Positions 17,524 to 26,130 of a stretch of 64,000 nucleotides of DNA are shown here, in pieces. A program made the translations under genes and the position numbers. Below the pieces are notes generated by a model. It made no database searches, had not been told where the DNA came from, and saw only the letters and a program-made list of their open reading frames with translations. The stretch comes from Bradyrhizobium xenonodulans. GTDB taxonomy: Bacteria > Pseudomonadota > Alphaproteobacteria > Rhizobiales > Xanthobacteraceae. The stretch lies in assembly GCF_027594865.1 (NCBI RefSeq), contig NZ_CP089391.1, positions 2,882,501 to 2,946,500 of the forward strand, read 5' to 3'. Position 1 is the first letter of the stretch, and each line of letters starts with the position of its first letter.

Positions 17524-18570
17524 TCAGCCGGCAAGTCCCGCGGAGAAGATCGCCTTGGCGACGCGGTTGAACAGCCGCGGAGGAACGGCAGCGCCTAATC
17601 TCGCCCGACGCATCAAAAGCCTTGCGAGCTCGATGTCCTCGATAAACGGAGTTCCAAGTCCGCGGGCCTCGGCGACGATGCGATCAGCCGCGGCGCGCGA
17701 TCCGCGGCAGACGACCATGGGTACGCCGGTCTCGCCCGCGACGTAGCGGAGGCCGATTGCAGCGTTTCGGCCCACGACGACGAGCGTGGCCTGTTTGACG
17801 CCAAGGCGCGGCTCGGCGGCGCTCTCCCGGCGGAGTCGCTGATGGGCGCTGCGTATCAGCGGGTTGCCCTCGAGCTCCTGCATCTCGCGCTTGGCCTCGG
17901 ACGGGGTCATGCGCATTTCCCGCAGGAACAGCCAGCGCTGCACGAACAGATCGACGGCGGCTGCGGCAAGGAAGCAGCCGGCCGCGATACCGAGCAGCAG
18001 CTTGGCCTCGACGCCGATCACAAAGCTGAAGCAGCCCATGCCGCACGCCGGCAACAGCACCAGCGTCTTCCATGTACCGAGCACCACAAGCAGGAAAACG
18101 GCAGCCAACGCGACGGTCTTGAACAGGGTCTTGGCGAGCTCGATCCAGCTCTTCAGCCCAAACATCCGTCCAAGCCCCGTGAACGGGTTGATATGGTCGA
18201 GCTTCGGCTTGATCGGCTCGAGTGAAAAGAGCAGGCCGCGGTTGACGATCACGTTGGCGAGCAGGCTTGCGCCCAGCACCAGAGCAACGAGCGGCGCAAT
18301 CGTGCGGAAACTCGCCACCAGCAGCACCGAGATCAACTGGCGCAGGCCGGAATCGAAATCCGAAGTCTCGATCTGGCTGGCGAAGGTCAGCGCCTGGCGC
18401 CAATCCTCCACGATGGTCTCCGACCAGATCCAAAGGTAGAGGATGGCTGCGACGCCGCCAGCCGCGCTGACGAGATCGGCGCTATGGGCAATCTGCCCCT
18501 TCTTGCGCGCATCCTCGAGCTTCTTGCTGGAGGCAGGAAGGGTTTTTTCCTCGCCCGAGTCGCTGCTCAC
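17524..18570 (-). CDS. rhcU: T3SS export-gate protein SctU/RhcU with degenerate NPTH site
   Basis: This encodes 348 aa; the GTG start overlaps the rhcT stop. The N-terminus KTLPASSKKLEDARKKGQIAHSADL and four hydrophobic helices are those of the FlhB/SctU family. The cytosolic domain keeps GETGVPMVV and FIEDIELARLLMRRA. In the family the switch protein cuts itself at Asn-Pro of an NPTH motif. Here the aligned stretch reads LVVVGRNAAIGLRY, with VGRN (residues 266-269) in place of NPTH, so the cleavable Asn-Pro bond is absent. It is the last gene of the minus-strand operon. Confidence 0.9.
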   Translation of the reverse strand: MSSDSGEEKTLPASSKKLEDARKKGQIAHSADLVSAAGGVAAILYLWIWSETIVEDWRQALTFASQIETSDFDSGLRQLISVLLVASFRTIAPLVALVLGASLLANVIVNRGLLFSLEPIKPKLDHINPFTGLGRMFGLKSWIELAKTLFKTVALAAVFLLVVLGTWKTLVLLPACGMGCFSFVIGVEAKLLLGIAAGCFLAAAAVDLFVQRWLFLREMRMTPSEAKREMQELEGNPLIRSAHQRLRRESAAEPRLGVKQATLVVVGRNAAIGLRYVAGETGVPMVVCRGSRAAADRIVAEARGLGTPFIEDIELARLLMRRARLGAAVPPRLFNRVAKAIFSAGLAG

Positions 18571-19394
18571 TTTACGAAGTTCCCGAGTTCCTGGACGACG
18601 TTGCGCGTCGTGGCGATCTCGGTTCGCATATAGTCAAAGAGAAAGGTCGCGTAGATGGCGATGAAGATGGCGAAACCGACGTTCTTGATTGCCGGCGCGA
18701 GATCGAACGGCTTGAATTGTGGCGCAAAGCGCCCGATCAGCAGGACGCAAATGTCGATGAGGAGGAGAAAGATGATCGCAGGGCCTCCGACCAGTAGCCC
18801 GAAGCGCACCAGGCGATCGAGCAATCCCAGCGAGGCCAAGGCGGCGCTTGCGTCGATCTGCGGCATGAGGCTGCGCAACGGCCATATCGCATAGCTGCGA
18901 TAGAGCAGGTCGACGAGGGTCTGGAGGCCATCTGCTGCGACGAACAATGCGATGCCGCAAAGGCTGAGGAAGAGTCCCATCGCCGAAGCCGGTGATCGGC
19001 TCGACGGGTCGACCGGCGCCACCTCGCTCGATACGCCCCGCTGCACGTCCATGAGTTCGCCGACGATCTGAATGGCCCAGAACGGCATGCTCAACATGAA
19101 GCCGATGGTCACGCCCACGAATATTTCCTTCACCGCGATCAGGCAAAGCTGAATGGTCCGCACCGGCGCCTGAAGATCGGAAAGGCTGGCGGTGGCGTAG
19201 CCGGTGATCGGAGCGGCCAAGGCCAGGGTCAGCGCGGCGCGGAGCAGGCCGCCGAAGCTGATCCGACTGAACACCGGCAGGATGATCACGATGCCGACGG
19301 CCCGTGTCGTTGCCAGCGCCAGGTCCGGCAGGATGCCGATGAGGTCGACGATCAGCCGGTGCAGCTCCGGCAGAATGAGCAGACCTCTATCCAT
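18567..19394 (-). CDS. rhcT: T3SS export apparatus protein SctT/RhcT
   Basis: This encodes 275 aa, an FliR/SctT-type inner-membrane protein with about six to seven hydrophobic helices. Recognisable stretches include RAVGIVIILPVFSR, EIFVGVTIGFMLSMPFWAIQIVGELMDVQRG and PAIIFLLLIDICVLLIGRFAPQFKPFDLAPAIKN. It forms the export gate with SctR and SctS. It lies 6 bp after rhcS and overlaps rhcU by 4 bp, so the three are translationally linked. Confidence 0.95.
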   Translation of the reverse strand: MDRGLLILPELHRLIVDLIGILPDLALATTRAVGIVIILPVFSRISFGGLLRAALTLALAAPITGYATASLSDLQAPVRTIQLCLIAVKEIFVGVTIGFMLSMPFWAIQIVGELMDVQRGVSSEVAPVDPSSRSPASAMGLFLSLCGIALFVAADGLQTLVDLLYRSYAIWPLRSLMPQIDASAALASLGLLDRLVRFGLLVGGPAIIFLLLIDICVLLIGRFAPQFKPFDLAPAIKNVGFAIFIAIYATFLFDYMRTEIATTRNVVQELGNFVK

Positions 19395-19400
19395 GGCCGG

Positions 19401-19676
19401 CTAGCCCGCGGCGGTGAGTGCCGGGAAATCCGTGAACAGCTGCTTGGCATGCTCGATCAGGGGGCCCGCGAGCACCGGCGACAGCAGGCCGAGCACCGCG
19501 ACGATGACGAGGAGCTTGACCATCAGCGGCAGGGTCTGGTCCTGAATCTGGGTTGCGGCCTGAATGATGCCGATCAGCACGCCGACCACCAGCGCGGCAC
19601 CGAGCGGCGGCACCACCAGGGTGAGGAACAGCACGAGCGACGTGCTCATATGAGTCAGAATACTCGGTTCTCCCAA
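19401..19676 (-). CDS. rhcS: T3SS export apparatus protein SctS/RhcS
   Basis: This encodes 91 aa, two hydrophobic helices with the family run GIIQAATQIQDQTLPLMVKLLVI. I chose a TTG start because it is 5 nt from a perfect AAGGAGG and gives the usual family length. The ATG at 19649 would give a short 82-aa form, and the most upstream ATG lies inside rhcR. It is an inner-membrane gate component working with SctR and SctT. It starts 16 bp after the rhcR stop. Confidence 0.93.
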   Translation of the reverse strand: MGEPSILTHMSTSLVLFLTLVVPPLGAALVVGVLIGIIQAATQIQDQTLPLMVKLLVIVAVLGLLSPVLAGPLIEHAKQLFTDFPALTAAG

Positions 19677-19692
19677 GCGCGCCTCCTTGAAT

Positions 19693-20352
19693 TCAAGCCT
19701 GCCCATAGCTGAGCACCAACCCGTGCATCAGGCGGGACCAGCCGTCGATGGCAATGAACAGGAACAATTTGAAGGGAATCGAGATCACCGTCGGCGACAC
19801 CATCGACATTCCCATCGCCATCAGGATCGTCGTGACGACCAGATCGATGGTGATGAACGGCAAATAGAGCAGGAAACCGATCTCGAACGCCCGCTTCAAT
19901 TCCGAGATCAGAAAGGCAGGCACGAGAATGGCGAGATCATCAACGTTGGTGGACTGGCGCATTTGTTCCGGCCAGACCCGTTCAGTCGCCGAGAGGAAGA
20001 ACTGGCGCTCCTGAAGGCTCGTGAAGCGATTGAGATGGTCGCGAAGCGGCTCCTGGCTGCGGGTGAAGGCGGCCTTGAAGTCGTCGAAGGTCCGGTACTG
20101 CAACTGCGGATCATTCAGGCGTTGGGATATCTGCTGGATGACGGGCGCGCTGATGAACACGGTGAGTATCAACGCCGCGCCGTAAATTACGATGGTCGGC
20201 GGCACCTGCTGCGCGCCGAGCGCATTGCGCACCAGGAACAGGACCACGGAGATCTTCATGAAGGCCGTGGTCGTGACCACGACGAAAGCCAGCAGGCCGA
20301 GCCCGATCGAGACCGCGATCAGGGCGATGATGCTGGGCTGAAGCTCAGTCAT
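19693..20352 (-). CDS. rhcR: T3SS export apparatus protein SctR/RhcR
   Basis: This encodes 219 aa from the ATG that overlaps the rhcQ stop by 8 bp (MTELQPSIIALIAVSIG). It is a FliP/SctR-type protein. Hydrophobic helices flank a hydrophilic central part, with signatures TAFMKISVVLFLVRNALGAQQVPP, LAILVPAFLISELKRAFEIGFLLYLPFITIDLVV and MGMSMVSP. An upstream open frame of 26 residues is non-coding in character. It is the core of the export gate in the inner membrane. Confidence 0.96.
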   Translation of the reverse strand: MTELQPSIIALIAVSIGLGLLAFVVVTTTAFMKISVVLFLVRNALGAQQVPPTIVIYGAALILTVFISAPVIQQISQRLNDPQLQYRTFDDFKAAFTRSQEPLRDHLNRFTSLQERQFFLSATERVWPEQMRQSTNVDDLAILVPAFLISELKRAFEIGFLLYLPFITIDLVVTTILMAMGMSMVSPTVISIPFKLFLFIAIDGWSRLMHGLVLSYGQA

Positions 20353-21409
20353 GCAGGAAGAGCCGTGTCGCCCGCACGCCGAGGGTATCGCCGATGCGCA
20401 CGATCTCGCCGCTGCCGATCGTCCTGCCATTGGCGAGGATATCGACCGGTCCTTCCGGATCGCGTCCGAGGTCGAAGGTGTGGCCGGGCGCCATCGCGCG
20501 CAGGGTGCGCAGATCGACCGTGCGCCGCCCGAGCTCGAATGTCAGCGTGACCTCGATCTGGTCGAGCGTGGCCGACGATGCTTTGACGTCATCGGCTTCG
20601 TTCATGGTCGTCTCCATTCCAAGGGCGTGGCGGGCGGCGAATCGGCCGCGCAGGGTCGCAGTTCGGCCCGCCAGGTCGGCGTTGGCCGCGATGTTCGTGA
20701 GCGCGACCAGAACCTCTCCCACGGCAAGGCGGTTGGTTTGCACCAGGATGACATCGCCTGGCCGCAGACTGGACAGCAGCGCGACGGGCAGAGGAGTCGT
20801 CCCGATCTCGAAGCCCAGGCACAACGGCAGCCGATCCATTGAGGCCGCCGCCTCCGGCATGCGCTTGAGGAGATCGACGATCGCTGAGAGCTGTCTGCCG
20901 CCACCGCTGCGCGGCACATGCAGCCAGGCAGGGCCGCGCCAATCGCTCCAATGGATAGCAAGCATCACTCGGTCGAAATCCCGCGGCGGCGCGACGACCG
21001 GTTCGAGCGGCGTCGGAATGGCAAACTGGACGTCGAACGCATCGAGCAAGCCCGACAGCGCCAGCTCAATCAGAAGACTGCGCAACGGCTCGTCAGGCAG
21101 GCCGAGTCCATCTTGAATGACGGCGACAAGTTGTTCGACGAGCGATTGAGGCAGCGACAGGATGGAGCGTACAGGCCCTGATCCCAGGCCGAAATGACAC
21201 AACGGCTCCGGATCCCGGGTGGTCGATTCCAGGCCGATCACCGCAATCTCCAGCGGTTTTCCGCCAAGTTCAGCCACGAAGGGACGCCGCCGTGTCGCGG
21301 CCGCGTTGAGCAAGGCGAGTTGCGCCTGGGCCAGGCAGGTCGATGGTTCGTACCGGATCGCAGATCGAACCGGGCTGCCGGCGAGCGGGGGCGAGGCGCG
21401 GACATTCAT
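20345..21409 (-). CDS. rhcQ: T3SS sorting-platform (C-ring) protein SctQ/RhcQ
   Basis: This encodes 354 aa. The C-terminal SPOA/FliN domain (about residues 275-350) shows LTFELGRRTVDLRTLRAMAPGHTFDLGR, VDILANGR.IGSGEIVRIGDTLGVRA. An internal SPOA-like half (LRPGDVILVQTN, VGEVLVAL) precedes it. It forms cytosolic pods that carry SctL-SctN and select substrates. It overlaps sctO by 4 bp and rhcR by 8 bp. An internal start yielding a separate C-terminal SPOA peptide, known in other systems, is possible at METTMNEADD but not demonstrated. Confidence 0.92.
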   Translation of the reverse strand: MNVRASPPLAGSPVRSAIRYEPSTCLAQAQLALLNAAATRRRPFVAELGGKPLEIAVIGLESTTRDPEPLCHFGLGSGPVRSILSLPQSLVEQLVAVIQDGLGLPDEPLRSLLIELALSGLLDAFDVQFAIPTPLEPVVAPPRDFDRVMLAIHWSDWRGPAWLHVPRSGGGRQLSAIVDLLKRMPEAAASMDRLPLCLGFEIGTTPLPVALLSSLRPGDVILVQTNRLAVGEVLVALTNIAANADLAGRTATLRGRFAARHALGMETTMNEADDVKASSATLDQIEVTLTFELGRRTVDLRTLRAMAPGHTFDLGRDPEGPVDILANGRTIGSGEIVRIGDTLGVRATRLFLHD

Positions 21410-21912
21410 GACGATCGCCCGTAGTGGAGCTGGGTGTCGTCTTCGCTATCGAGCTCTGCCCTCGCTTGCAGGCGCCTGAGACCCTGGTCCCGGACCCGGG
21501 TTTCGATCTGGCGCCATTTCCGGCTGTCGTGCATTCTTGCGATCAGTCGCAGGTGCCCAGCCTCCGTCGCTTGTCTTGCCTCGCGAAGAGCTGAAGTTGA
21601 GGTATTCAGGCCGTGGGCAGCCTCGTCCACGCGGTCGCCGAGGGTTTTGATCGTTTCGCGGCGGCGGTCGAGCCCGGCGGGTTGCAACGGCCCGGACCTC
21701 CGCAAGGCGCGATAGATGTGGCGCTCGCCGGCCTGTTGCGCGTCTTTCTCCGTTGCGAGAGATACATCGGCCGCCTCGCGAGCTTGCTCGGCATCGGCCT
21801 CGCGGCGGCGAAGCGCGGCCAGTTCATGCAAGGCACGCCGCTCCCGTTCGCGCCGCAGCCGCGCGAGCGCCTCTACATGTGGAAGCTTCACGCCGCCAGC
21901 CGTGTCAACCAT
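21406..21912 (-). CDS. T3SS stalk protein SctO (YscO/FliJ-like)
   Basis: This encodes 168 aa, almost entirely charged helix rich in Arg, Glu and Ala (ARLRRERERRALHELAALRRREADAEQ), predicted to form a coiled coil as in SctO/FliJ. The identification rests on position between the ATPase and SctQ plus the coiled-coil character, since this family has little sequence conservation. It should insert into the SctN hexamer and couple it to SctV. The ATG sits 8 nt from GAGGAG and overlaps the rhcN end by 25 bp. Confidence 0.8.
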   Translation of the reverse strand: MVDTAGGVKLPHVEALARLRRERERRALHELAALRRREADAEQAREAADVSLATEKDAQQAGERHIYRALRRSGPLQPAGLDRRRETIKTLGDRVDEAAHGLNTSTSALREARQATEAGHLRLIARMHDSRKWRQIETRVRDQGLRRLQARAELDSEDDTQLHYGRSS

Positions 21913-23261
21913 GCCATGGTCTCCTCAAGGCTGATCCGCTCGGTGCTCGATTGGCGCAGGAAGTTCTGTATCTCGCCGATTTTCCTCACGGCCTCGTCTG
22001 CGAGCAGATCCGCGCCGCTCTTGTACTCGCCGACCTGGATCAGGAACTCGATCTCGGCGTAGCGCGCCAAAAGTTCGCGAAGGCGCGCGGCCGCGCGTTG
22101 GTGCGCGACATCGGCGACTGCGTTCATCACGCGGCTTCGGCTCGTCAGAACATTGATCGCCGGATAGTGACCGGCACCGGCCAGCTGGGGCGATAGAACC
22201 ATGTGGCCGTCGAGAATGCCGCGCGTCTCTTCCGCGATCGGGTCACCGCTGCCGTCGCCTTCGACCAGTACCGTGTAAAATGCCGTGATCGAGCCGATCT
22301 TGCCGGGGCCGGCGCGTTCCATCAGGCTCGGCAATTGTGCAAATACCGACGGTGGAAATCCTCGTCGGGTCGGCGGCTCGCCGGCGGCAAGCCCGATTTC
22401 GCGAAGCGCACGCGCAAACCGCGTCACGCTGTCCATCACGAGCAGCACGCGCTTGCCCTCATCGCGAAAATGCTCGGCGATCGCGGTCGCGACATAAGCT
22501 GCCTTCACCCGTTCCATCGCCGAACGATCCGATGTCGATACCACGAGGATGGTGCGGCGCATGCCGCCCGCGCCGAGCTGAACCTCGACGAATTCGCGCA
22601 CCTCGCGGCCGCGTTCGCCGATCAGGGCAATCACGGCGACGTCGGCGTCCGCGCCGCGGACGATTTGCGCGAGCAGGCTCGATTTCCCGCTCCCCGGTTC
22701 GCCGTAGATGCCCACTCGCTGCCCTTCGCCGCAGGTCAGGAGTCCGTCGATGGCGCGCAGTCCGACAACCAGCGGACGATGCACCAGCGAACGGATGAGG
22801 GGGCTCGGCGCCGATCCATGCAACGGTCGGGCGGCTTGGGTCTCAATCGGGCCCTTGCCGTCAAGCGGGCTTCCGGTGCTGTCGATCACGCGGCCGAGCA
22901 GGGCGTCGCCGACGGGAGCCTCCATGACGCGTCCGGTCGGAATCACCTCAGTGCGTGACGACAGTCCCACGAGATCGCCGATCGGCGTCAACAGCGCGCG
23001 ACCGTCGGCAAGGCCGACGACTTCGGCGTCGCGCGTCCAGCCGGTCGACGGATTGTTCAAGCGGCACAATTCGCCGATCCGCACGTCCGGCAGGACGGCA
23101 TGGATCATGGTTCCGACAGCCTGCGTGACGCGCCCGCGCAAGGGACGGGTCTCCGTACGCTTGGCCTGTTCGCGAATCCGCGACAGTTCGCCGTCGAGGC
23201 GGGATGCTGGTGAGTCCAGATTCGGCCAGGATGACGCCGAAGTCGTCGACGTGATTGTCAT
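21888..23261 (-). CDS. rhcN: T3SS ATPase SctN/RhcN
   Basis: This encodes 457 aa, with the ATG overlapping the sctL stop (ATGA). Walker A is GEPGSGKSS with Lys193. Walker B is VLLVMDSVTRFARALREIGLAAGEPP, followed by RRGFPPSVFAQLPSLMERAG and VLVEGDGSGDPIAEETRGILDGH, all hallmarks of the FliI/SctN family. It powers unfolding and release of effectors from chaperones at the base of the machine. The longer open frame upstream lies inside sctL and is not coding. Confidence 0.97.
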   Translation of the reverse strand: MTITSTTSASSWPNLDSPASRLDGELSRIREQAKRTETRPLRGRVTQAVGTMIHAVLPDVRIGELCRLNNPSTGWTRDAEVVGLADGRALLTPIGDLVGLSSRTEVIPTGRVMEAPVGDALLGRVIDSTGSPLDGKGPIETQAARPLHGSAPSPLIRSLVHRPLVVGLRAIDGLLTCGEGQRVGIYGEPGSGKSSLLAQIVRGADADVAVIALIGERGREVREFVEVQLGAGGMRRTILVVSTSDRSAMERVKAAYVATAIAEHFRDEGKRVLLVMDSVTRFARALREIGLAAGEPPTRRGFPPSVFAQLPSLMERAGPGKIGSITAFYTVLVEGDGSGDPIAEETRGILDGHMVLSPQLAGAGHYPAINVLTSRSRVMNAVADVAHQRAAARLRELLARYAEIEFLIQVGEYKSGADLLADEAVRKIGEIQNFLRQSSTERISLEETMAWLTRLAA

Positions 23262-23893
23262 GGCAGCTCTCCGGAAAAGCCGCCACGAGCTGCTTCCGCT
23301 AGAAGGCCCTTTCGCAGCGCCGTGAGCTGGGATTCCAGGCCAAGCTCGATATTGCCGAACTCGCTGACGAGGACGCACTGATTGGCCTTCAGGCCCGGGT
23401 CGATCTCGATCTCGACCACGGCCGGTCCGTTTTCGCGGAGCTCGTCGAGAGCTGCGCGCAGACGTGCGGACTGTTCGGCCGTGACACGAAGGCGGACCTC
23501 GCCTGCGGCCTTCAGCCTCGTCAGCGCATGCCGTACGGCGCGGGCCAGAAGATCGCCGGGCTCGAAATGGCCGAGCAGATCGTCGATCACGTCGAGGACA
23601 AGTTGCGGCAAGTCCTGCTCGAGGCGCCGCAGATAGGTGTTGGCGCGCGCCGACGTGGCAGCGATCAGCTCGGCTGCTTCCTCTCGCCCTGTTGCAAGTC
23701 CCTCATCCCTGCCGCGCTGGCGCTCGCGCTGGTAGACGGCAAGTGCCCAGCGCCGCATGCGCTCGCGATGACGTTCGGCCGCGTCCAGCGCCGTCTGCGC
23801 CTCGCCCCAGATTCCGAGCTCTTCGGCTCGCACGACGGGACCGAGCGGATGCAAGCGTGGTGCAGCCGCAGCTTGGGCTTGATCGACGGCCAT
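23258..23893 (-). CDS. nolV: T3SS ATPase stator SctL (NolV)
   Basis: This encodes 211 aa, FliH/SctL-like: a long charged N-terminal helix (YQRERQRGRDEGLATGREEAAEL) and a C-terminal domain with IEIDPGLKANQCVLVSEFGNIELGLESQLTALR, the usual end of the family. It dimerises and links SctN to SctQ. It starts with ATG overlapping the sctK stop by one base (TGATG), a classic coupled junction. Confidence 0.9.
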   Translation of the reverse strand: MAVDQAQAAAAPRLHPLGPVVRAEELGIWGEAQTALDAAERHRERMRRWALAVYQRERQRGRDEGLATGREEAAELIAATSARANTYLRRLEQDLPQLVLDVIDDLLGHFEPGDLLARAVRHALTRLKAAGEVRLRVTAEQSARLRAALDELRENGPAVVEIEIDPGLKANQCVLVSEFGNIELGLESQLTALRKGLLAEAARGGFSGELP

Positions 23894-24507
23894 CAGCTGA
23901 CATCCTCTTCCGCCATGACGATGTCCATCACTGCCCGAGCGGCGGCTGGATGGTTGAGGCTAAAAAGGCGCGTGTACCCGGCTTGCACGGGAGTCAGCCG
24001 CAGCAGCACGGCATCGCGGCGCGGCTTCGGCTCGATCGCGAGCCAGGCGCCGAGACATGCGAAGCCGTCGCGCTCGATGGCTTCGGCGAGATCGGATGGA
24101 TCGAGGCTCTGCGCCGGCGCTATCGCCGCGGCGGCGTGACGCAATCCGAATGTAAAGGCCGTCTCGCCGATCATGCCGACAAGGCTGGACGCCGCCTTGC
24201 CGGTCACGACCAGGCGCAGCGAAGCCGCGTGCCATACCGCGCCGGCGCGCCTCGCGATATGCTCGAGATCGGCCGGCATCGCGATGAAGTCGGCGGTATC
24301 GGGGAGCGGCCATAGGTCTTGCTGCGTGAGGAAGGGCTGTATCTGCGCGGCGAGCCGGTCATGCAGGCGCGGGCAGTTCTGCAACCTGCGGGCAGTCTCA
24401 AGCGTGAGCCGCCGGTCGAGCGCGGATGCAATGCGCGAGGGATGCAGCAAGGGCAATGGCCCCTTGGCCGCTGTCGGTGGTGTGGTGCAATTCCCCGCGT
24501 CGGACAT
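23893..24507 (-). CDS. nolU: T3SS sorting-platform accessory SctK (NolU)
   Basis: This encodes 204 aa, NolU/SctK-like by position between rhcJ and nolV and by pattern (PLLHPSRIASALDRRL, LWPLPDTADFIAMPADLEHIARRAGAVWHAASLR, ERDGFACLGAWLAIEP). SctK anchors the sorting platform to the inner-membrane ring. A 17-bp gap separates it from rhcJ, making it part of the same operon. Confidence 0.82.
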   Translation of the reverse strand: MSDAGNCTTPPTAAKGPLPLLHPSRIASALDRRLTLETARRLQNCPRLHDRLAAQIQPFLTQQDLWPLPDTADFIAMPADLEHIARRAGAVWHAASLRLVVTGKAASSLVGMIGETAFTFGLRHAAAAIAPAQSLDPSDLAEAIERDGFACLGAWLAIEPKPRRDAVLLRLTPVQAGYTRLFSLNHPAAARAVMDIVMAEEDVS

Positions 24508-24524
24508 GAGCTTGTCTCAACCGG

Positions 24525-25436
24525 TCAAGCTGCCTGGCGCGGGAGCCCGCGCGAGGCTTTTTCCGGATTGGAGAGCGACGCCGGGGGGTGGGTATTCGTG
24601 GGCGGCAGCCGGACCATTGCTTCAGTCGCGGACTTGGCCTGGCCGGCGGAAGCCGCGACCTCACGACGGCGGCTGAACCAATAAATCCCGCCGGCGCCGA
24701 CGAGGAGGCAGCCCAGGATCGACGCGGCCCATGGTGCCGTGTCGGCGAGCGGCCCCAGCGATGTATTGCTGACCGCCGTGGCAACCGTCATCGGCTGTGC
24801 CTCGTTGCGCTCCACCGGGACGAGCACGACCGAGACCTTTTCGTAGGAAAGGCCTTCGATGCTGTTGGCAACCAGCATCTTGATCTGCTGAAGCAGCGCC
24901 TTTACCGGCGCGCGCGCATCATAGCGGATGAAGACGGAGGCCGAGGAGGGTGTCGCGTCTTGACGCAGGAGATCGTTCTTTGGCAGCACGACGTGGATGC
25001 GCGCCGACAGCACGCCGTCGATATCGGAGATCGTCTTCGACAGTTCCTCGCTCAGCGCGTAGACGTAGCGTGCGCGCTCCTCGGTCGGCGAGGCAATCAA
25101 GCCGCCGCCCTTGAAGACTTCGCCCATGTTGGTGAAGGTCTGCCGCGGGTAACCGTTGGCCTTGAGAAGTTCGACGGCACGCGCGAACTGCTTCTGTTCG
25201 ATCGTCACCGTACTGGCGCCGTCCTTGGATTGGGCGCGTCCGGCGTCAAAGCCGTTGCCGAGCAGCAGCGCGACCATCTCATTGGCTTCGCGTTCCTGCA
25301 ATTTCGTATAGAGGTCGGCCTTGCATCCGCCGAGCGCAGCCGAGAGCAGGCACACCGTCAGCACGGCACGTCTTCTCCGCTGTGCGCTGGACCGGCTCGG
25401 GAGCAAGGATTGAGGCGCCATCGTGGTCCCGGTCAC
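24525..25436 (-). CDS. rhcJ: T3SS inner-ring lipoprotein SctJ/RhcJ
   Basis: This encodes 303 aa. A lipoprotein signal ends at LSAALGGCKADLY. The YscJ/FliF domains contain YTKLQEREANEMVALLLGNGFDA, FTNMGEVFKGGGLIASPTEERARYVYALSEELSKTISDIDGVLSARIHVVLP and SASVFIRYDA. A single transmembrane helix near residue 240 (ASILGCLLVGAGGIYWFSRRR) is followed by a cytosolic tail. GTG overlaps the nolB stop (GTGA). It forms the MS-ring-like inner-membrane ring with SctD. Confidence 0.95.
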   Translation of the reverse strand: MTGTTMAPQSLLPSRSSAQRRRRAVLTVCLLSAALGGCKADLYTKLQEREANEMVALLLGNGFDAGRAQSKDGASTVTIEQKQFARAVELLKANGYPRQTFTNMGEVFKGGGLIASPTEERARYVYALSEELSKTISDIDGVLSARIHVVLPKNDLLRQDATPSSASVFIRYDARAPVKALLQQIKMLVANSIEGLSYEKVSVVLVPVERNEAQPMTVATAVSNTSLGPLADTAPWAASILGCLLVGAGGIYWFSRRREVAASAGQAKSATEAMVRLPPTNTHPPASLSNPEKASRGLPRQAA

Positions 25437-25972
25437 GTCGAGGACATCAATCGGTTCATCGAAGAGGTGAAGCTGCCGCTGCTCTTGGAGACGACGGAAA
25501 CCTGAATCACCTGCCCGTAGGTTTGCTGAAGCTGTTCGAGCATCCCCTTGAATTGACCCGATCCATCTCGTGGCGCCCTGGTGGCCAGATCCGACTGACT
25601 CGGAAGTTCGCGCAGCGCCGTTGCCGCCGGTCCCGGCTCGGACGCGGCAACCTTCACTACAGGGCCGGTGGTCGCCTTTTTCGCATTGCTGTTGCCCAGC
25701 TTGTCAGCACGATGGATGGCTTCGAGGCGATCAAGAATGCGTTCGCCAAGCGAGTCGTTGCGCGACGCGGGACGGTCGATCTCCCGCCGCGGTTCCGCCG
25801 GAGAAAGGGATTCGACCGGCGGCGTCGCCGGTTGCCCGGCTGCGGCATAGGAGCGGGCAAACGCGTGAGCGCCGTCCGCCGATTGCGCCGCAGCGGCCTG
25901 GATGCCTTTGAGTGCCGCGTCCGTTCCGGTGCCGCCGATTACAGCCCCGGAAGAGATTGCTCCGACCGTCAT
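25433..25972 (-). CDS. nolB: T3SS inner-rod protein NolB (SctI)
   Basis: This encodes 179 aa from MTVGAISSGAV; the preceding open frame lacks a start with a ribosome site. The protein is Ala/Gly/Ser-rich with a helical C-terminus (SGQFKGMLEQLQQTYGQVIQVSVVSKSSGSFTSSMNRLMSS), the pattern of rhizobial NolB and of SctI rods. It is first in the minus-strand operon nolB-rhcJ-nolU-nolV-rhcN-sctO-rhcQ-R-S-T-U, the standard rhizobial order. The promoter must lie in the 160-bp divergent gap to rhcC1. Confidence 0.83.
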   Translation of the reverse strand: MTVGAISSGAVIGGTGTDAALKGIQAAAAQSADGAHAFARSYAAAGQPATPPVESLSPAEPRREIDRPASRNDSLGERILDRLEAIHRADKLGNSNAKKATTGPVVKVAASEPGPAATALRELPSQSDLATRAPRDGSGQFKGMLEQLQQTYGQVIQVSVVSKSSGSFTSSMNRLMSST

Positions 25973-26130
25973 CACGCCTCCGCATTCGCGTCCGGCCGCA
26001 CGATAGGAACGCCACCTGACGGCAAGGTGACGAGATCGGTGCATGGACCGACCCAAAGCTCTTGCAATACGAGCTGTCGCAATATCGAACTAGAATGGAA
26101 GACAATGAAGGTTTTCGAGAAGTCAAATCG

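Noticed and set aside
26100..26130. tts-like GGTTTTCGAGAAGTC before rhcC1
   Set aside because: Only the central half matches. The GTCAG half is missing and it sits on top of the likely start codon.
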